64,000 bases of DNA from Plastoroseomonas arctica (GTDB taxonomy: Bacteria; Pseudomonadota; Alphaproteobacteria; Acetobacterales; Acetobacteraceae). Shown one piece after another: positions 36,116-45,378 of this stretch. The notes beneath the pieces were generated by a model. The model was not told the DNA's origin. It did no database searches and was given only the letters and a program-made list of their open reading frames with translations. A program made the translations under genes and the position numbers. Numbering within the stretch: the first letter of the stretch is position 1; the number at the start of each line of letters is the position of its first letter. The stretch covers positions 1 through 64,000 of the forward strand of contig NZ_JAAEDH010000003.1 of the NCBI RefSeq assembly GCF_018128965.1. The letters are read 5' to 3'.

Positions 36116-36445
36116 ATGTCCGAGAATACCGTCGCCGTGACCGATGAGAGCTTCAAGCAGGACGTGCTGGAAGCGGCCGGCCCTGTCCTCGTCGATTTCT
36201 GGGCCGAATGGTGCGGCCCCTGCCGCGCCGTGGGCCCCGCACTCGACGAGATTGCCAAGGAATTCGCGGGCAAGCTGATCGTCGCGAAGGTGAACATCGA
36301 CGACAACCCCATCACGCCGAACGACTTCGCCGTGCGTGGCATCCCAACCATGATCCTGTTCAAGGACGGCAAGGCGGTCGAGACCAAGGTGGGCGCGATG
36401 CCGAAAAGCCAGCTGCGCGACTGGGTCGCCGGCGCCATCGCCTGA
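36116..36445 (+). CDS. trxA: Thioredoxin
   Basis: A 109-residue cytoplasmic thioredoxin with the WCGPC active site at 32-36 inside VLVDFWAEWCGPCRAVGP, a cis-proline loop VRGIPTMILFKDGK and full family length. It serves as a general disulfide reductant, for example for ribonucleotide reductase and PAPS reductase. It is preceded by GAGAGG about 8 nt upstream and by a possible hairpin (CGGGACatCGcGTCCCG around 36051-36067), so it may have its own promoter. Confidence 0.97.
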   Translation: MSENTVAVTDESFKQDVLEAAGPVLVDFWAEWCGPCRAVGPALDEIAKEFAGKLIVAKVNIDDNPITPNDFAVRGIPTMILFKDGKAVETKVGAMPKSQLRDWVAGAIA

Positions 36446-36486
36446 ACCCGGTTGCCGGGGCGGCCTGCCGCCCCATCTCGCAGGGC

Positions 36487-37602
36487 ATGCGATATATCCT
36501 CCTGCTTGCCCTGCTGCTGCCCGCCTGCGCCGGGGCGCAGCCCGCGGGCGTCGTCCAATCCGAACGGGCGCAGTTCCGCGTCACCACGCTGTTCCGCGGG
36601 TTGGAAAACCCCTGGGGCGGCGCCTTCCTGCCCGATGGCCGGCTGCTCGTCACGGAACGCCCCGGCCGGATGCGCCTGCTCGCGCCGGACGGCACGCTGT
36701 CGCGCCCGCTCGAGGGCGTGCCGGAGGTCGAGGCGCGTGGCCAGGGCGGGTTGCTCGACGTCGCCCTCGCGCCGGACTTTTCCGCCTCGCGCGAACTCTG
36801 GTTCTGCCAGGCGGCGCTGACCACGCAAGGCGCGCTGACGCGCTTCGTCCGTGCGCGCCTGAGCGCGGATGCGCGCGGGCTGGAGGCGGTCACCCCCGTG
36901 CTCGACGCGACGCCCGGCCAGTCCAGCGGGCGAAATCACTATGGCTGCCGCATTGCCTTCGCCGCCGATGGGCAGCACGTGTTCCTCTCCACCGGCGAGC
37001 GCTATGAGCGGGACCGCGCGCAGAAGCTGAACGACCTGGGCGGCAAGATCCTGCGCCTCACGCGCGAGGGGCGCATCCCGGCCGACAATCCCTTCGTCGG
37101 CCAAACCGGCGCGCGCGGCGAGATCTGGTCGCTCGGCCACCGCAACCCGCAAGGCCTCGCCGTCAACCCGGCCTCCGGGACGCTGTTCGAGGCGGAGTTC
37201 GGGGCGCGCGGCGGCGACGAAGTGAACGTCATCCAGCGCGGCCGCAACTACGGCTGGCCGCTAGTCACCAACAGCATCGACTATGATGGCAGCGTCATCT
37301 CGGACCGTCGCTCGGCGCCGGGGTTTGAGGACCCGCTGCGTGCCTGGACACCCTCGATCAACCCCTCCGGCGTCGCCTTCTACAACGGCGCGGCGATGCC
37401 GGGCTGGCGCGGCAGCCTGCTGATGGCGGGACTGAGCGGGCAACTCATCCGCCTGACCATCGAGAATGACCGGATCGCGGGCGAGGAAAGGCTCCTCCCG
37501 CGCATCGCGCGCTTCCGCCATGTGGTGGTCTCGCCGGAAGGGCGCGTGCACATCCTGACGGATGAGCGGGACGGGCGAGTGCTGCGGCTGGATCCGGCTT
37601 AG
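36487..37602 (+). CDS. PQQ-dependent sugar (aldose) dehydrogenase-like beta-propeller protein, probable lipoprotein
   Basis: A 371-residue soluble quinoprotein glucose-dehydrogenase family member (six-bladed GSDH propeller). Family blocks include LENPWGGAFLPDGRLLVTERPGRMRL, EARGQGGLLDVALAPDF, GEIWSLGHRNPQGLAVNP, with the HRNPQG loop, and AEFGARGGDEVNVIQRGRNYGWP. The N-terminus MRYILLLALLLPACAG has a lipobox-like LPAC, suggesting an anchored periplasmic protein. Members oxidise aldoses using PQQ, but many homologues (Hhip-like, YliI) have uncertain substrates. It is 41 nt after trxA, and its 3' end abuts paired repeat R4. Confidence 0.85.
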   Translation: MRYILLLALLLPACAGAQPAGVVQSERAQFRVTTLFRGLENPWGGAFLPDGRLLVTERPGRMRLLAPDGTLSRPLEGVPEVEARGQGGLLDVALAPDFSASRELWFCQAALTTQGALTRFVRARLSADARGLEAVTPVLDATPGQSSGRNHYGCRIAFAADGQHVFLSTGERYERDRAQKLNDLGGKILRLTREGRIPADNPFVGQTGARGEIWSLGHRNPQGLAVNPASGTLFEAEFGARGGDEVNVIQRGRNYGWPLVTNSIDYDGSVISDRRSAPGFEDPLRAWTPSINPSGVAFYNGAAMPGWRGSLLMAGLSGQLIRLTIENDRIAGEERLLPRIARFRHVVVSPEGRVHILTDERDGRVLRLDPA

Positions 37603-37604
37603 CC

Positions 37605-37852
37605 AAGATTGGGGGAAAAGAATTTCCCCCAGACCCCCATTCTTTTGTTTTTGGCTTTTTGGTGCGCGTTGATGAGGCGCTCGGGCCGCCGAAGCGAGAG
37701 CTGGCTGGGGCGCAAGCACGAAGAGATTATTTCTAGGGACAGGCTGCCAAGTGGCGCTCGATTGGCCCCCTCGGCGCTGCCCGCCTAGCCAGCACCAAAA
37801 AAATGAAAAACAAAAGAATGGGGGTTTGGGGGAAATTCTTTTCCCCCAATCT
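37605..37852. repeat. Family R repeat, paired inverted arms (R4), near-perfect, convergent gap
   Basis: Left arm 37605-37665 and right arm 37789-37852 are inverted copies that match at nearly every position. The reverse complement of the left arm reads GCACCAAAAA...AAAAACAAAAGAATGGGGGTCT..., and the right arm reads GCACCAAAAAAATGAAAAACAAAAGAATGGGGGTTT, both ending in the hairpin and CAATCT. Internal hairpins are GGGGGAAA 37611-37618 with TTTCCCCC 37623-37630, and GGGGGAAA 37828-37835 with TTTCCCCC 37840-37847. The spacer is 123 bp. The element occupies the whole gap between the stops at 37602 and 37863. Confidence 0.88.
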
Positions 37853-37862
37853 GTCGTCGGAT

Positions 37863-38774
37863 CTATCCCCCACACGCCAGGATCGCCGCCGCCAAATCCT
37901 CCCCGGCCCAACCAACCGATTTGAAGGCGGTGATCTGCTCAGGCGTCTTCCGCCCGGCGACCTCGCCGCGGCAGACCTCCGCCAGTTCCCCCACCACATG
38001 CGCCTGCGTGATCGCGCCCTCCGCCATCGCCTGGAGCAGATCGCCCGCCTCGGCGAAGGCGCCGGCGCGGGTGTCCACCACCAGGCGGGCTCGGGCGAGA
38101 GCCGCGCCATCCGCCTCCCGCATGTCCGGTCGATAGGCGCCCACCAGGTCCAGGTGCATGCCGTGCGCGAGGTCGTCGCCGCGCACCAGGGGCTCGGTCG
38201 CGAGCGTCGCGCAGGCGATGATGTCGGCGCCGGCGGGCGCCGCGCTTTCCACCGCGCGCGCCGGATGGCCGTGGCGGAGGAGGCGCTGCGCCAGCGCTTC
38301 CGCGCGTTCGGGGCTGCGGCTCCAGATCGCGATGTCGGCGATCGGGAATTGGTCGCGATAAGCTTCCGCCAGCGCGTGCGCGACGCGGCCGGCGCCGAGC
38401 AGCAGCAGCCGCGTCGCGTCGGGTCGCGCGAGGTGCCGCGCGGCGAGCACGGAGGTCGCGGCCGTGCGTCGATCGGTCAGCATGCCGCCATCGAGCATTG
38501 CGCGTGGCGCGCCGGTGGCGGCATCGGAGAGCAGGTAGACCGCGTTGACCGCCGGTTCGCCGCGCGCGGCGTTGCCGGGCGCGACATGGACGATCTTCAC
38601 GCCGGTATGGTCTCCCGCGCGCCAGGCCGGCATCAGCAGCAGCGAGGTGTCGCCGACAGCGTGGCGGTGGCGCAGAGGCGCTGAACAGCCATCGCGGAAC
38701 ATCGCGGCGAGCGCCTCAATCAGCGCCGCCCAGGGCAGGCGGCGCGCGACCTCGTCGGCATCGAGCATCAACAT
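37863..38774 (-). CDS. Ornithine cyclodeaminase / mu-crystallin family protein
   Basis: A 303-residue Rossmann protein. Family marks are VARRLPWAALIEALAAMFRDG, a substrate region GVKIVHVAPGNAARGEPAVNAVYLLSDAATGAPRAMLDG, LTDRRTAATSVLAARHLARPDATRLLLLGAGRVAHALAEAY with the NAD(P) glycine loop, and VGAYRPDMREAD. The family contains ornithine cyclodeaminase, alanine dehydrogenase (archaeal), ketimine reductases and delta1-pyrroline-2-carboxylate reductase. Position next to an amino-acid ABC transporter fits an amino-acid role but does not choose among these. It is divergent from aapJ. Confidence 0.87.
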   Translation of the reverse strand: MLMLDADEVARRLPWAALIEALAAMFRDGCSAPLRHRHAVGDTSLLLMPAWRAGDHTGVKIVHVAPGNAARGEPAVNAVYLLSDAATGAPRAMLDGGMLTDRRTAATSVLAARHLARPDATRLLLLGAGRVAHALAEAYRDQFPIADIAIWSRSPERAEALAQRLLRHGHPARAVESAAPAGADIIACATLATEPLVRGDDLAHGMHLDLVGAYRPDMREADGAALARARLVVDTRAGAFAEAGDLLQAMAEGAITQAHVVGELAEVCRGEVAGRKTPEQITAFKSVGWAGEDLAAAILACGG

Positions 38775-39003
38775 GGTCCAACTCCTCGAAGCGGCGGCCC
38801 GGCTTTTGCTAGCCCTTAACCCGAATGAGATCGAGCCGTCCCCTGGAACCGATGCGCTGGCGCGGAACGTGCCGCTTTGCTAGGCGCTTGCCCGAGGGGC
38901 AGGCGGTTGGCGATTGCCCCCGCCGCGCCCATGGCGCAGCATCGGCCGATTGGGGAGGCCCAGCGGCAAGGCTGCGCCGCGGGACAACGAACAGGAGAGA
39001 CGC

Positions 39004-40053
39004 ATGACCTTTTTTGGCCACACCCTCAAGGCTGGGCTGCGCGCCCTGGCCGCGCTGACCGCGCTGGCCGCGGCGCCGGCCATGGCGCAGGCGCCGACCC
39101 AGGCGACCGGCACGCTCGACGCGATCCGCGCACGCGGCACGCTGATCTGCGGCGTGAACACCGGCCTCGCGGGCTTCGCCCAGCCGAACAGCCAGGGTGT
39201 CTGGACCGGGTTCGACGTCGAATATTGCCGCGCGCTCGCCGTCGCGATCTTCAACGACGCGTCCAAGGTGCGCTACGTGCCGACCACGGCGCAGGTGCGC
39301 TTCACCGCCCTCCAGTCGGGTGAAGTCGACGTGCTGTTCCGCAACACCACCTGGACGCTGTCGCGCGATACCTCGCTCGGCCTCGATTTCCCCGCGATCA
39401 ATTTCTACGACGGCCAGGGCTTCATGGTGAAGCGCAGCGCCAACGTCGCCTCCGCGCGCGACCTCGATGGCGCCACCATTTGCGTGCAGCCCGGCACCAC
39501 CACGGAGCAGAACCTCGCCGACTGGGCGCGCGGCGCGCGCATCCGCTTCACCCCGGTGGTGATCGAGCGGCTCGAGGACAACATCGCGGCCTATCTCGCC
39601 GGCCGCTGCGATGCCTACACCACCGACATCTCCGGCCTCGCCGCCACGCGTGCGGCTCAGTCGCAGCCCAATGACCACGTCATCCTGCCCGAGGTCATCA
39701 GCAAGGAGCCGCTCGGCCCGCTGGTGCGCCATGGCGACCAGCGCTTCGCCGACCTCGTGCGCTGGGTGCATTTCGGCCTGATCACGGCCGAGGAATTCGA
39801 AGTCACCGCCGCCAACGTTGTGCAGCTGTCCACCACCGACACGCGCCCCGACGTGCAGCGCCTGCTCGGCCGCACCAGCGAGCTCGGCCAGATGCTCGGC
39901 GTCGACAATCGCTGGATGGTCAACATCATCCGCACGACGGGGAACTACGGCGAGATCTTCACCCGCCACCTGACGCCGATCGGGCTGCAGCGCGGGCCGA
40001 ACGCGCTGTGGAGCACGCCGGGCGGCCTGCAATACGCGCCGCCCTTCCGCTGA
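39004..40053 (+). CDS. aapJ: General L-amino acid ABC transporter, periplasmic binding protein
   Basis: A 349-residue solute-binding protein with a signal peptide (about 1-28, cleavage after AMAQ-A or AMA-Q) and the polar amino-acid binding fold: LDAIRARGTLICGVNTGLAGFAQPN, GFDVEYCRALAVAIFND, VRFTALQSGEVDVLFRNTTWTLSRD, CVQPGTTTEQNL and TSELGQMLGVDNRWMVNIIRTTGNYGEIF. The last block is specific for AapJ. The ribosome site AGGAGAG is 5-6 nt before the ATG at 39004. Being followed by a strong hairpin terminator before aapQ, it is probably made in excess over the membrane parts, as binding proteins need. Confidence 0.94.
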   Translation: MTFFGHTLKAGLRALAALTALAAAPAMAQAPTQATGTLDAIRARGTLICGVNTGLAGFAQPNSQGVWTGFDVEYCRALAVAIFNDASKVRYVPTTAQVRFTALQSGEVDVLFRNTTWTLSRDTSLGLDFPAINFYDGQGFMVKRSANVASARDLDGATICVQPGTTTEQNLADWARGARIRFTPVVIERLEDNIAAYLAGRCDAYTTDISGLAATRAAQSQPNDHVILPEVISKEPLGPLVRHGDQRFADLVRWVHFGLITAEEFEVTAANVVQLSTTDTRPDVQRLLGRTSELGQMLGVDNRWMVNIIRTTGNYGEIFTRHLTPIGLQRGPNALWSTPGGLQYAPPFR

Positions 40054-40061
40054 GCCCTGCC

Positions 40062-40099
40062 GGGCGCGGACCCTTCGCGGGGTCCGCGCCCATTTTTTT
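40062..40099 (+). terminator. Strong intrinsic terminator/attenuator between aapJ and aapQ
   Basis: GGGCGCGGACC at 40062-40072 pairs perfectly with GGTCCGCGCCC at 40081-40091 (extendable by one C-G pair), followed after one A by seven T (40093-40099). It lies directly after the aapJ stop and 18 nt before aapQ, whose ribosome site GAGGAGAGG immediately follows. It should stop most transcripts after aapJ or protect the aapJ mRNA 3' end. Confidence 0.85.
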
Positions 40100-40116
40100 A
40101 GAGGAGAGGTTGCTCC

Positions 40117-41319
40117 ATGTCCGACGCGACCGCCGACCCGCGCTTCAAGCGCACCGCGCCCAAGCGGCCGATGAAACTCTCCTGGTCGGATGAGCGCGTG
40201 CGCGCCATCTTCTGGCAGGTGCTCGTCGTAGGCATCCTGGTGGCGATCGTGTGGTGGCTCGTCACCAACACCCAGCGCAACCTCGAGATCCGCCGCATCG
40301 CTACGGGGTGGGGCTTCCTTCAGCGCGAGGCCGGGCTGCCGATCGCGGAGCACATGATCGACTACAGCCCGACCGACAACTATCTCCGCGCCCTGATGGT
40401 GGGCGTGCTGAACACGCTCAAGGTCGCGATCGTCGGCATCATCTTGGCCACCATCCTGGGCACGCTGATCGGCATTGCGCGTCTGTCCAAGAACTGGCTC
40501 GTCTCCAAGATCGCCGGCATCTACGTCGAGGTGATCCGCGACCTGCCGCTGCTGCTGCAGCTGCTGTTCTGGTACACGATTCTGCAGGGCCTGCCCGGGC
40601 CACGCCAGGCGATCAACCCGATCGACGGCGTGTTCCTGTCCAACCGCGGCCTGCTGCTGCCCTGGATCCAGTGGGAGGGCGCGCATACCGCGGCACTGCT
40701 CGCAGCCCTCGTCGGCTTCGTGCTGACCTGGATGTATTCCGACCTGATGCGCGCCAAGCAGATGGAGGATGGCCAGCCGCGGCGCATCTGGCCGATCGGC
40801 ATCCTGCTGATCATCGGCGGGCCCATCGCGGTCTGGGCGCTGCTCGGCGCGCCCTTCACCCCCGACGTGCCGGCGCTGCGCGGCTTCAACTTCCGCGGCG
40901 GCCTGGTGATGAGCCCGGAATACTTCGCCCTGCTCGTTGGTCTCGTCACCTACACCTCCGGCTTCATCGCCGAGATCGTGCGCGCCGGCATCCAGTCCGT
41001 GCATAGCGGCCAGTGGGAAGCGGCGCAGGCGCTGGGACTCAAGCCCGGCGTGGTGCTGAAGCAGATCGTGCTGCCGCAGGCGCTGCGCGTCATCGTCCCG
41101 CCCATGACCAGCCAGTATCTGAACATCACGAAGAACAGCTCGCTCGCGGTCGCCATCGGCTACCAGGACATCGTGAGCATCGCGAACACGACGCTGAACC
41201 AGACGGGCCAGGCGATCGAGGGCATCGCCATCATCATGGCTGTGTACCTGTCGATCAGCCTGTCGATCAGCCTGTTCATGAACTGGTACAATTCGAAGAT
41301 CGCATTGGTGGAGCGCTGA
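40117..41319 (+). CDS. aapQ: General L-amino acid ABC transporter permease AapQ
   Basis: A 400-residue inner-membrane permease of the HisM/AapQ type with about eight membrane segments. The EAA cytoplasmic loop, which contacts the ATPase, is IQSVHSGQWEAAQALGLKPGVVLKQIVLPQALRVIVPP. The N-terminal region ending LGTLIGIARLSKNWLVSKIAGIYVEVIRDLPLLLQLLFWY is typical. The N-terminal polar tail of about 35 residues precedes the first segment. The good ribosome site GAGGAGAGG is 8 nt upstream. It is followed by aapM after a 3-nt gap. Confidence 0.94.
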   Translation: MSDATADPRFKRTAPKRPMKLSWSDERVRAIFWQVLVVGILVAIVWWLVTNTQRNLEIRRIATGWGFLQREAGLPIAEHMIDYSPTDNYLRALMVGVLNTLKVAIVGIILATILGTLIGIARLSKNWLVSKIAGIYVEVIRDLPLLLQLLFWYTILQGLPGPRQAINPIDGVFLSNRGLLLPWIQWEGAHTAALLAALVGFVLTWMYSDLMRAKQMEDGQPRRIWPIGILLIIGGPIAVWALLGAPFTPDVPALRGFNFRGGLVMSPEYFALLVGLVTYTSGFIAEIVRAGIQSVHSGQWEAAQALGLKPGVVLKQIVLPQALRVIVPPMTSQYLNITKNSSLAVAIGYQDIVSIANTTLNQTGQAIEGIAIIMAVYLSISLSISLFMNWYNSKIALVER

Positions 41320-41322
41320 GCC

Positions 41323-42456
41323 ATGGCATCGGACACCACACTCACGCCGGTTTCGATCCCCGTCCCGCCCGAGCCGCGCCGCGCGCCGATCTCGGTGGTC
41401 GGGCCCATCGCCTGGGTGCGCGCCAACCTGTTCTCGGGATGGCTCTCAACCGCGATCACCCTGGCACTGGGCTACCTCATCATCCGCTGGGCGATCGGGT
41501 TCATCGACTGGGCCTTCATCAACGCCATCTGGTCGGTGCCCAACAACCAGACCCAGGCCTGCCGCGACGCCCGCGGCGTGGGTGCCTGCTGGGCGGTGGT
41601 GACGGAGAAGCATCGCTTCATTCTGTTCGGCACCTACCCCTATGAGGAGCATTGGCGCCCCGCGCTCGCTTGCGTGATCTTCGTGGGCCTCTACATCGTC
41701 TCGGCGATGCGCCGGTTCTGGCGCAAGGAGCTGGCGCTGATCTGGATCGCGGCACTCACCGCCATCGGCGTGCTGATGTGGGGCGGCATCCTGGGGATGC
41801 CCTTCGTCGCGCAGGAGCGCTGGGGCGGGCTGCCGATCACGCTGATCCTGTCCACCTTCGGGCTCGCCTTCGCCTTCCCGCTCGCCATCCTGGTGGCGCT
41901 TGGTCGGCGGTCGAAGATGCCGGCGATCAAGGCCATCTGCGTGCTGTACGTGGAACTCATCCGCGGCGTGCCGCTGATCTCGCTGCTGTTCATGGCGTCG
42001 GTGATGTTCCCGCTGTTCCTCCCCGAGGGGATGAACATCGACAAGCTGCTGCGCGCCCAGATCGCCATCATCCTGTTCGCCGGCGCCTACCTGGCCGAGG
42101 TGGTCCGCGCCGGCCTGCAGGCGCTGCCCAAGGGCCAGTACGAGGCGGCCGATGCGCTCGGCCTCAGCTACTGGCATAAGACGGGATTCATCATCCTGCC
42201 GCAGGCGCTGCGCATGGTGATCCCGCCGCTGGTCAACACCTTCATCGGGTTCTTCAAGGATACCTCGCTGGTGCTGATCATCGGCATCTTCGACCTGCTG
42301 ACCGCAGGCAAGACCGCCATCGTCGAGCCCGCCTGGCAGGGTTTTGGCGTCGAGGTCTACATCACGATCGGGCTGATCTATTTCTGCTTCTGCTTCGCGA
42401 TGTCCAAGTACAGCCAGAGCCTCGAAGCCGAACTCAACCAGCATCGCCGCCGCTGA
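41323..42456 (+). CDS. aapM: General L-amino acid ABC transporter permease AapM
   Basis: A 377-residue second permease subunit of the Aap system. It carries [26 protein letters not shown] near the N-terminus and a later EAA loop [52 protein letters not shown]. It would form a heterodimer with AapQ. It starts 3 nt after aapQ, and aapP follows by 19 nt with a CGGGAGA ribosome site. Confidence 0.94.
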   Translation: MASDTTLTPVSIPVPPEPRRAPISVVGPIAWVRANLFSGWLSTAITLALGYLIIRWAIGFIDWAFINAIWSVPNNQTQACRDARGVGACWAVVTEKHRFILFGTYPYEEHWRPALACVIFVGLYIVSAMRRFWRKELALIWIAALTAIGVLMWGGILGMPFVAQERWGGLPITLILSTFGLAFAFPLAILVALGRRSKMPAIKAICVLYVELIRGVPLISLLFMASVMFPLFLPEGMNIDKLLRAQIAIILFAGAYLAEVVRAGLQALPKGQYEAADALGLSYWHKTGFIILPQALRMVIPPLVNTFIGFFKDTSLVLIIGIFDLLTAGKTAIVEPAWQGFGVEVYITIGLIYFCFCFAMSKYSQSLEAELNQHRRR

Positions 42457-42475
42457 TTTCCGGGAGACGACCATC

Positions 42476-43261
42476 ATGAGTGCAGCCATCGAAACCGTCG
42501 CCTCCGCCGCCCGGCTCGACGCGCCGCCGGCCATTTCGCTCGACCGGGTGAACAAGTGGTTCGGCGCGATGCACGTGCTGCGCGACGTCTCACTGGACGT
42601 CGCCCTGGGCGAACGCGTGGTGGTGTGCGGGCCCTCGGGTTCGGGCAAGTCCACGCTGATCCGCTGCATCAACCGGCTGGAGACGCATCAGGAAGGCCAT
42701 ATCCTGGTCGACGGCACGGAGCTGACGGATGACGTCCGCGCGCTCGACGCCATCCGCCGCGAGGTCGGCATGGTGTTCCAGTCCTTCAACCTGTTCCCGC
42801 ACCTCACCATCCTCGAGAACTGCACGCTTGCGCCGATCTGGGTGCGGCGGATGCCCAAGCGCGAGGCCGAGGAGCTCGCGATGGAATACCTCAACAAGGT
42901 GAAGATCCCCGAGCAGGCGAAGAAGTATCCGGGTCAGCTGTCCGGTGGCCAGCAGCAGCGCGTGGCCATCGCGCGCGCGCTGTGCATGAAGCCCAAGATC
43001 ATGCTGTTCGACGAGCCGACCTCCGCGCTCGACCCCGAGATGATCAAGGAGGTGCTGGACACCATGGTGGCCCTCGCGGACACCGGCATGACCATGATCT
43101 GCGTGACCCACGAGATGGGTTTCGCGCGCCAAGTGGCCGACCGGGTGGTGTTCATGGACCGGGGTGAGATCGTGGAATCCGGCACGCCGGAGAACATGTT
43201 CAACCACCCGCAGACCGAGCGCCTGCAGCTGTTCCTGAGTCAGATTTTGCGTGGGCACTAA
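42476..43261 (+). CDS. aapP: General L-amino acid ABC transporter ATP-binding protein AapP
   Basis: A 261-residue ATPase with Walker [11 protein letters not shown] (51-60), Q-loop [11 protein letters not shown] (101-111), signature [15 protein letters not shown] (155 onward), Walker [14 protein letters not shown] and the H-loop [14 protein letters not shown]. Closest by pattern to GlnQ/AapP polar amino-acid importers. It is the last gene of the unit; a family R arm with a terminator hairpin lies about 110 bp downstream. Confidence 0.95.
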   Translation: MSAAIETVASAARLDAPPAISLDRVNKWFGAMHVLRDVSLDVALGERVVVCGPSGSGKSTLIRCINRLETHQEGHILVDGTELTDDVRALDAIRREVGMVFQSFNLFPHLTILENCTLAPIWVRRMPKREAEELAMEYLNKVKIPEQAKKYPGQLSGGQQQRVAIARALCMKPKIMLFDEPTSALDPEMIKEVLDTMVALADTGMTMICVTHEMGFARQVADRVVFMDRGEIVESGTPENMFNHPQTERLQLFLSQILRGH

Positions 43262-43369
43262 TTTGGTGCCCTCAGGCGCCGGGCGCGCGCTCTGCGCGCC
43301 GGGCTCGCCGCACTAGCGGCGTTCGCGGCCCGCTCCGCGGTCCGAAGTTTCGGGGCGCGCTTTCCACCG

Positions 43370-43430
43370 CCCCAGTAGCCAAAAACAAAAGAATGGGGTC
43401 CGGGGAAATTCCTTTCCCCGGCCTTCCTTG
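43370..43430 (+). terminator. Family R repeat, single arm (R5), with terminator hairpin after aapP
   Basis: The arm starts CCCCAGTAGCCAAAAACAAA and continues AAGAATGGGGTC. CCGGGGAAA at 43400-43408 pairs with TTTCCCCGG at 43413-43421 around a 4-nt loop, followed by the pyrimidine run CCTTCCTT. The 108 bp before it (43262-43369) are GC-rich with small palindromes (for example GGCGCGCGCTCTGCGCGCC-like) and may be what is left of a paired element. It separates aapQMP from kup. Confidence 0.72.
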
Positions 43431-43448
43431 AGACTCTCCCCATCCGGG

Positions 43449-43470
43449 CGTAATGTTGCACCGCATTACG
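43449..43470 (+). promoter_or_regulatory. Inverted repeat overlapping the kup ribosome-binding site
   Basis: CGTAATG at 43449-43455 and its exact inverse CATTACG at 43464-43470 are separated by 8 nt; the right arm's last base is the first base of the GGAG ribosome site (43470-43473), which precedes the kup TTG start by 8 nt. As RNA it would form a small hairpin beside the ribosome site; as DNA it could be an operator. Confidence 0.4.
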
Positions 43471-43481
43471 GAGTACCCCGC

Positions 43482-45368
43482 TTGAGTAACCCAGCCGCGG
43501 CCGGCGACCGGCAGCCTCTCACGCCGGCGTTGCTGCTTGGCGTGCTCGGCGTCGTCTATGGCGATATCGGCACCAGCCCGCTCTACGCGTTCCGGACCGC
43601 GCTGTTGCATTTTTCCGCGGATGGGATCGAGGCCTGGGAGGTGCTGGGCATCCTCTCGCTGATCATCTGGTCGCTGATCCTGACCGTGACGGTGAAATAC
43701 GTCATCATCATCATGCGCGCCGACAACAAGGGCGAGGGCGGCATTCTCGCGCTGATGACCTTGGCGCAGCGGCAGATCCAGGGCGGGCGTGCGCGCGCCG
43801 CCGTCGCGATGATCGGCATCGCCGGCGCTTGCCTGTTCTTCGGCGACGGCATCATCACCCCCGCGATTTCCGTGCTCTCTGCGATCGAGGGCCTGAAGGT
43901 CGTCTCGCCCACCTTCGAGCATGCCGTGCTGCCGATCTCGGTCGCGATCCTGATCGGGCTGTTCGTGGTGCAGTTCCGCGGCACGCGGCTGATCGGCGCG
44001 ATGTTCGGCCCGGTCTGCGTGGTGTGGTTCTCGGTCATCGGGCTGCTCGGCCTGGTGGAGATGGTGCAGACGCCGGCGGTGCTGGCCGCGCTCTCGCCGC
44101 ACTACGCGGTGAACTTCGCGATCCGCTATCACCTGGCCGCCTTCATCGCGATGGGCTCGGTCGTCCTTGCGGTGACGGGGGCGGAGGCGCTGTATGCCGA
44201 TATGGGCCATTTCGGGCGACGCCCGATCCGCATGGCGTGGAATTTCTTCGTGCTGCCGGCACTCGCCCTGAACTATCTCGGCCAGGGCGCGCTGATGCTG
44301 CGCGACCCCGCCGCGCTGGAGAATCCCTTCTACCTGCTCGCCCCCGAATGGCTGCGGCTGCCGCTGGTGTTTCTCGCCGCGGCCGCGACGGTGATCGCGA
44401 GCCAGTCGATGATCTCGGGCGCCTACACCATCGGGCGGCAATGCGTGCAGCTGGGCTTCCTGCCGCGCCTGTCCGTCAAGCACACCTCCGAGACCGAGGA
44501 GGGGCAGATCTACATGCCGCAGATCAACGCGCTGCTGCTGGTGGGCGTGGTGATCCTGGTGTTGTCCTTCCGCAATTCGGACAGCCTCGCCGCCGCCTAC
44601 GGCATCGCGGTGACTGGCACCTTCATCTGCACCACCATCCTCGCCGTGATCGTGTTCCGCCGGCAGTTCGGCTGGTCGACGCCGTTGGTGGCCGCGGTGT
44701 TCCTGCCACTGATGCTGCTCGACCTCACCTTCTTCATCGCCAACGTGCTGAAGATCCCCGAGGGCGGCTACGTGCCGCTGATCCTGGGCAGCGGGCTGTT
44801 CCTGATGATGACCACCTGGCAGCGCGGCCGGCAGTTGCTGTTCGCGCGCTTTCGCCAGGACAGCCTGCCGCTGAAATCCTACATCGCGCGGTTGCCGCAA
44901 TCGCGCACCGTGCGGGTGCCCGGAATCGCGGTGTTCATGACGGGACAGGCCGACTACGTGCCCGCGGCGCTTCTGCACAACCTCAAGCATAACAAGGTGC
45001 TGCATGAGCGCGTGTTCTTCGTCACCGTGCTCAACCAGGACGAGCCGCTGGTGCCGCAGGAGCTGCGGCGCGAGGTGAGCGAACTGGCCCCGGGAATCCA
45101 CCGTGTGCTGATCCGCTACGGCTTTTCGGAAAGCCCGAATATTCCGCGCGAGCTGGAATCGCTCAGCGAGTTCGGTGTCGCCTTCGAACCGATGCAGGCG
45201 AGCTATTTCCTGGGTCGCGAACAATTGGTCGCGGCGGTCGTGCCGAAGATGTCCCGCTGGCGGCAATATCTCTATGGCGCGATGAGCCGCAACGCCGTGC
45301 CCGCGACGGAGTTCTTTCGTATTCCCTCCGACCGCGTGGTCGAGCTCGGCGTGCGCGTGGCGATTTGA
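43482..45368 (+). CDS. kup: Low-affinity potassium uptake protein Kup
   Basis: A 628-residue KUP/HAK-family K+/H+ symporter of the inner membrane with about 12 membrane segments (residues about 12-430) and a cytoplasmic C-terminal domain. Landmarks are [82 protein letters not shown] and [11 protein letters not shown]. The start is a TTG at 43482 preceded by GGAG; a longer TTG at 43428 would translate through repeat R5 and is rejected. Kup matters most at low pH and low K+ in other bacteria. Confidence 0.95.
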   Translation: MSNPAAAGDRQPLTPALLLGVLGVVYGDIGTSPLYAFRTALLHFSADGIEAWEVLGILSLIIWSLILTVTVKYVIIIMRADNKGEGGILALMTLAQRQIQGGRARAAVAMIGIAGACLFFGDGIITPAISVLSAIEGLKVVSPTFEHAVLPISVAILIGLFVVQFRGTRLIGAMFGPVCVVWFSVIGLLGLVEMVQTPAVLAALSPHYAVNFAIRYHLAAFIAMGSVVLAVTGAEALYADMGHFGRRPIRMAWNFFVLPALALNYLGQGALMLRDPAALENPFYLLAPEWLRLPLVFLAAAATVIASQSMISGAYTIGRQCVQLGFLPRLSVKHTSETEEGQIYMPQINALLLVGVVILVLSFRNSDSLAAAYGIAVTGTFICTTILAVIVFRRQFGWSTPLVAAVFLPLMLLDLTFFIANVLKIPEGGYVPLILGSGLFLMMTTWQRGRQLLFARFRQDSLPLKSYIARLPQSRTVRVPGIAVFMTGQADYVPAALLHNLKHNKVLHERVFFVTVLNQDEPLVPQELRREVSELAPGIHRVLIRYGFSESPNIPRELESLSEFGVAFEPMQASYFLGREQLVAAVVPKMSRWRQYLYGAMSRNAVPATEFFRIPSDRVVELGVRVAI

Positions 45369-45378
45369 AGGTGTGACA

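Noticed and set aside
43428-43481. Longer N-terminus for Kup from a TTG at 43428
   Set aside because: Would start inside the tail of repeat R5 without a ribosome site; the TTG at 43482 has GGAG correctly placed.
43272-45266. 664-codon minus-strand frame opposite kup
   Set aside because: His/Gln/Arg-rich shadow of the Kup coding sequence; also runs through repeat R5.
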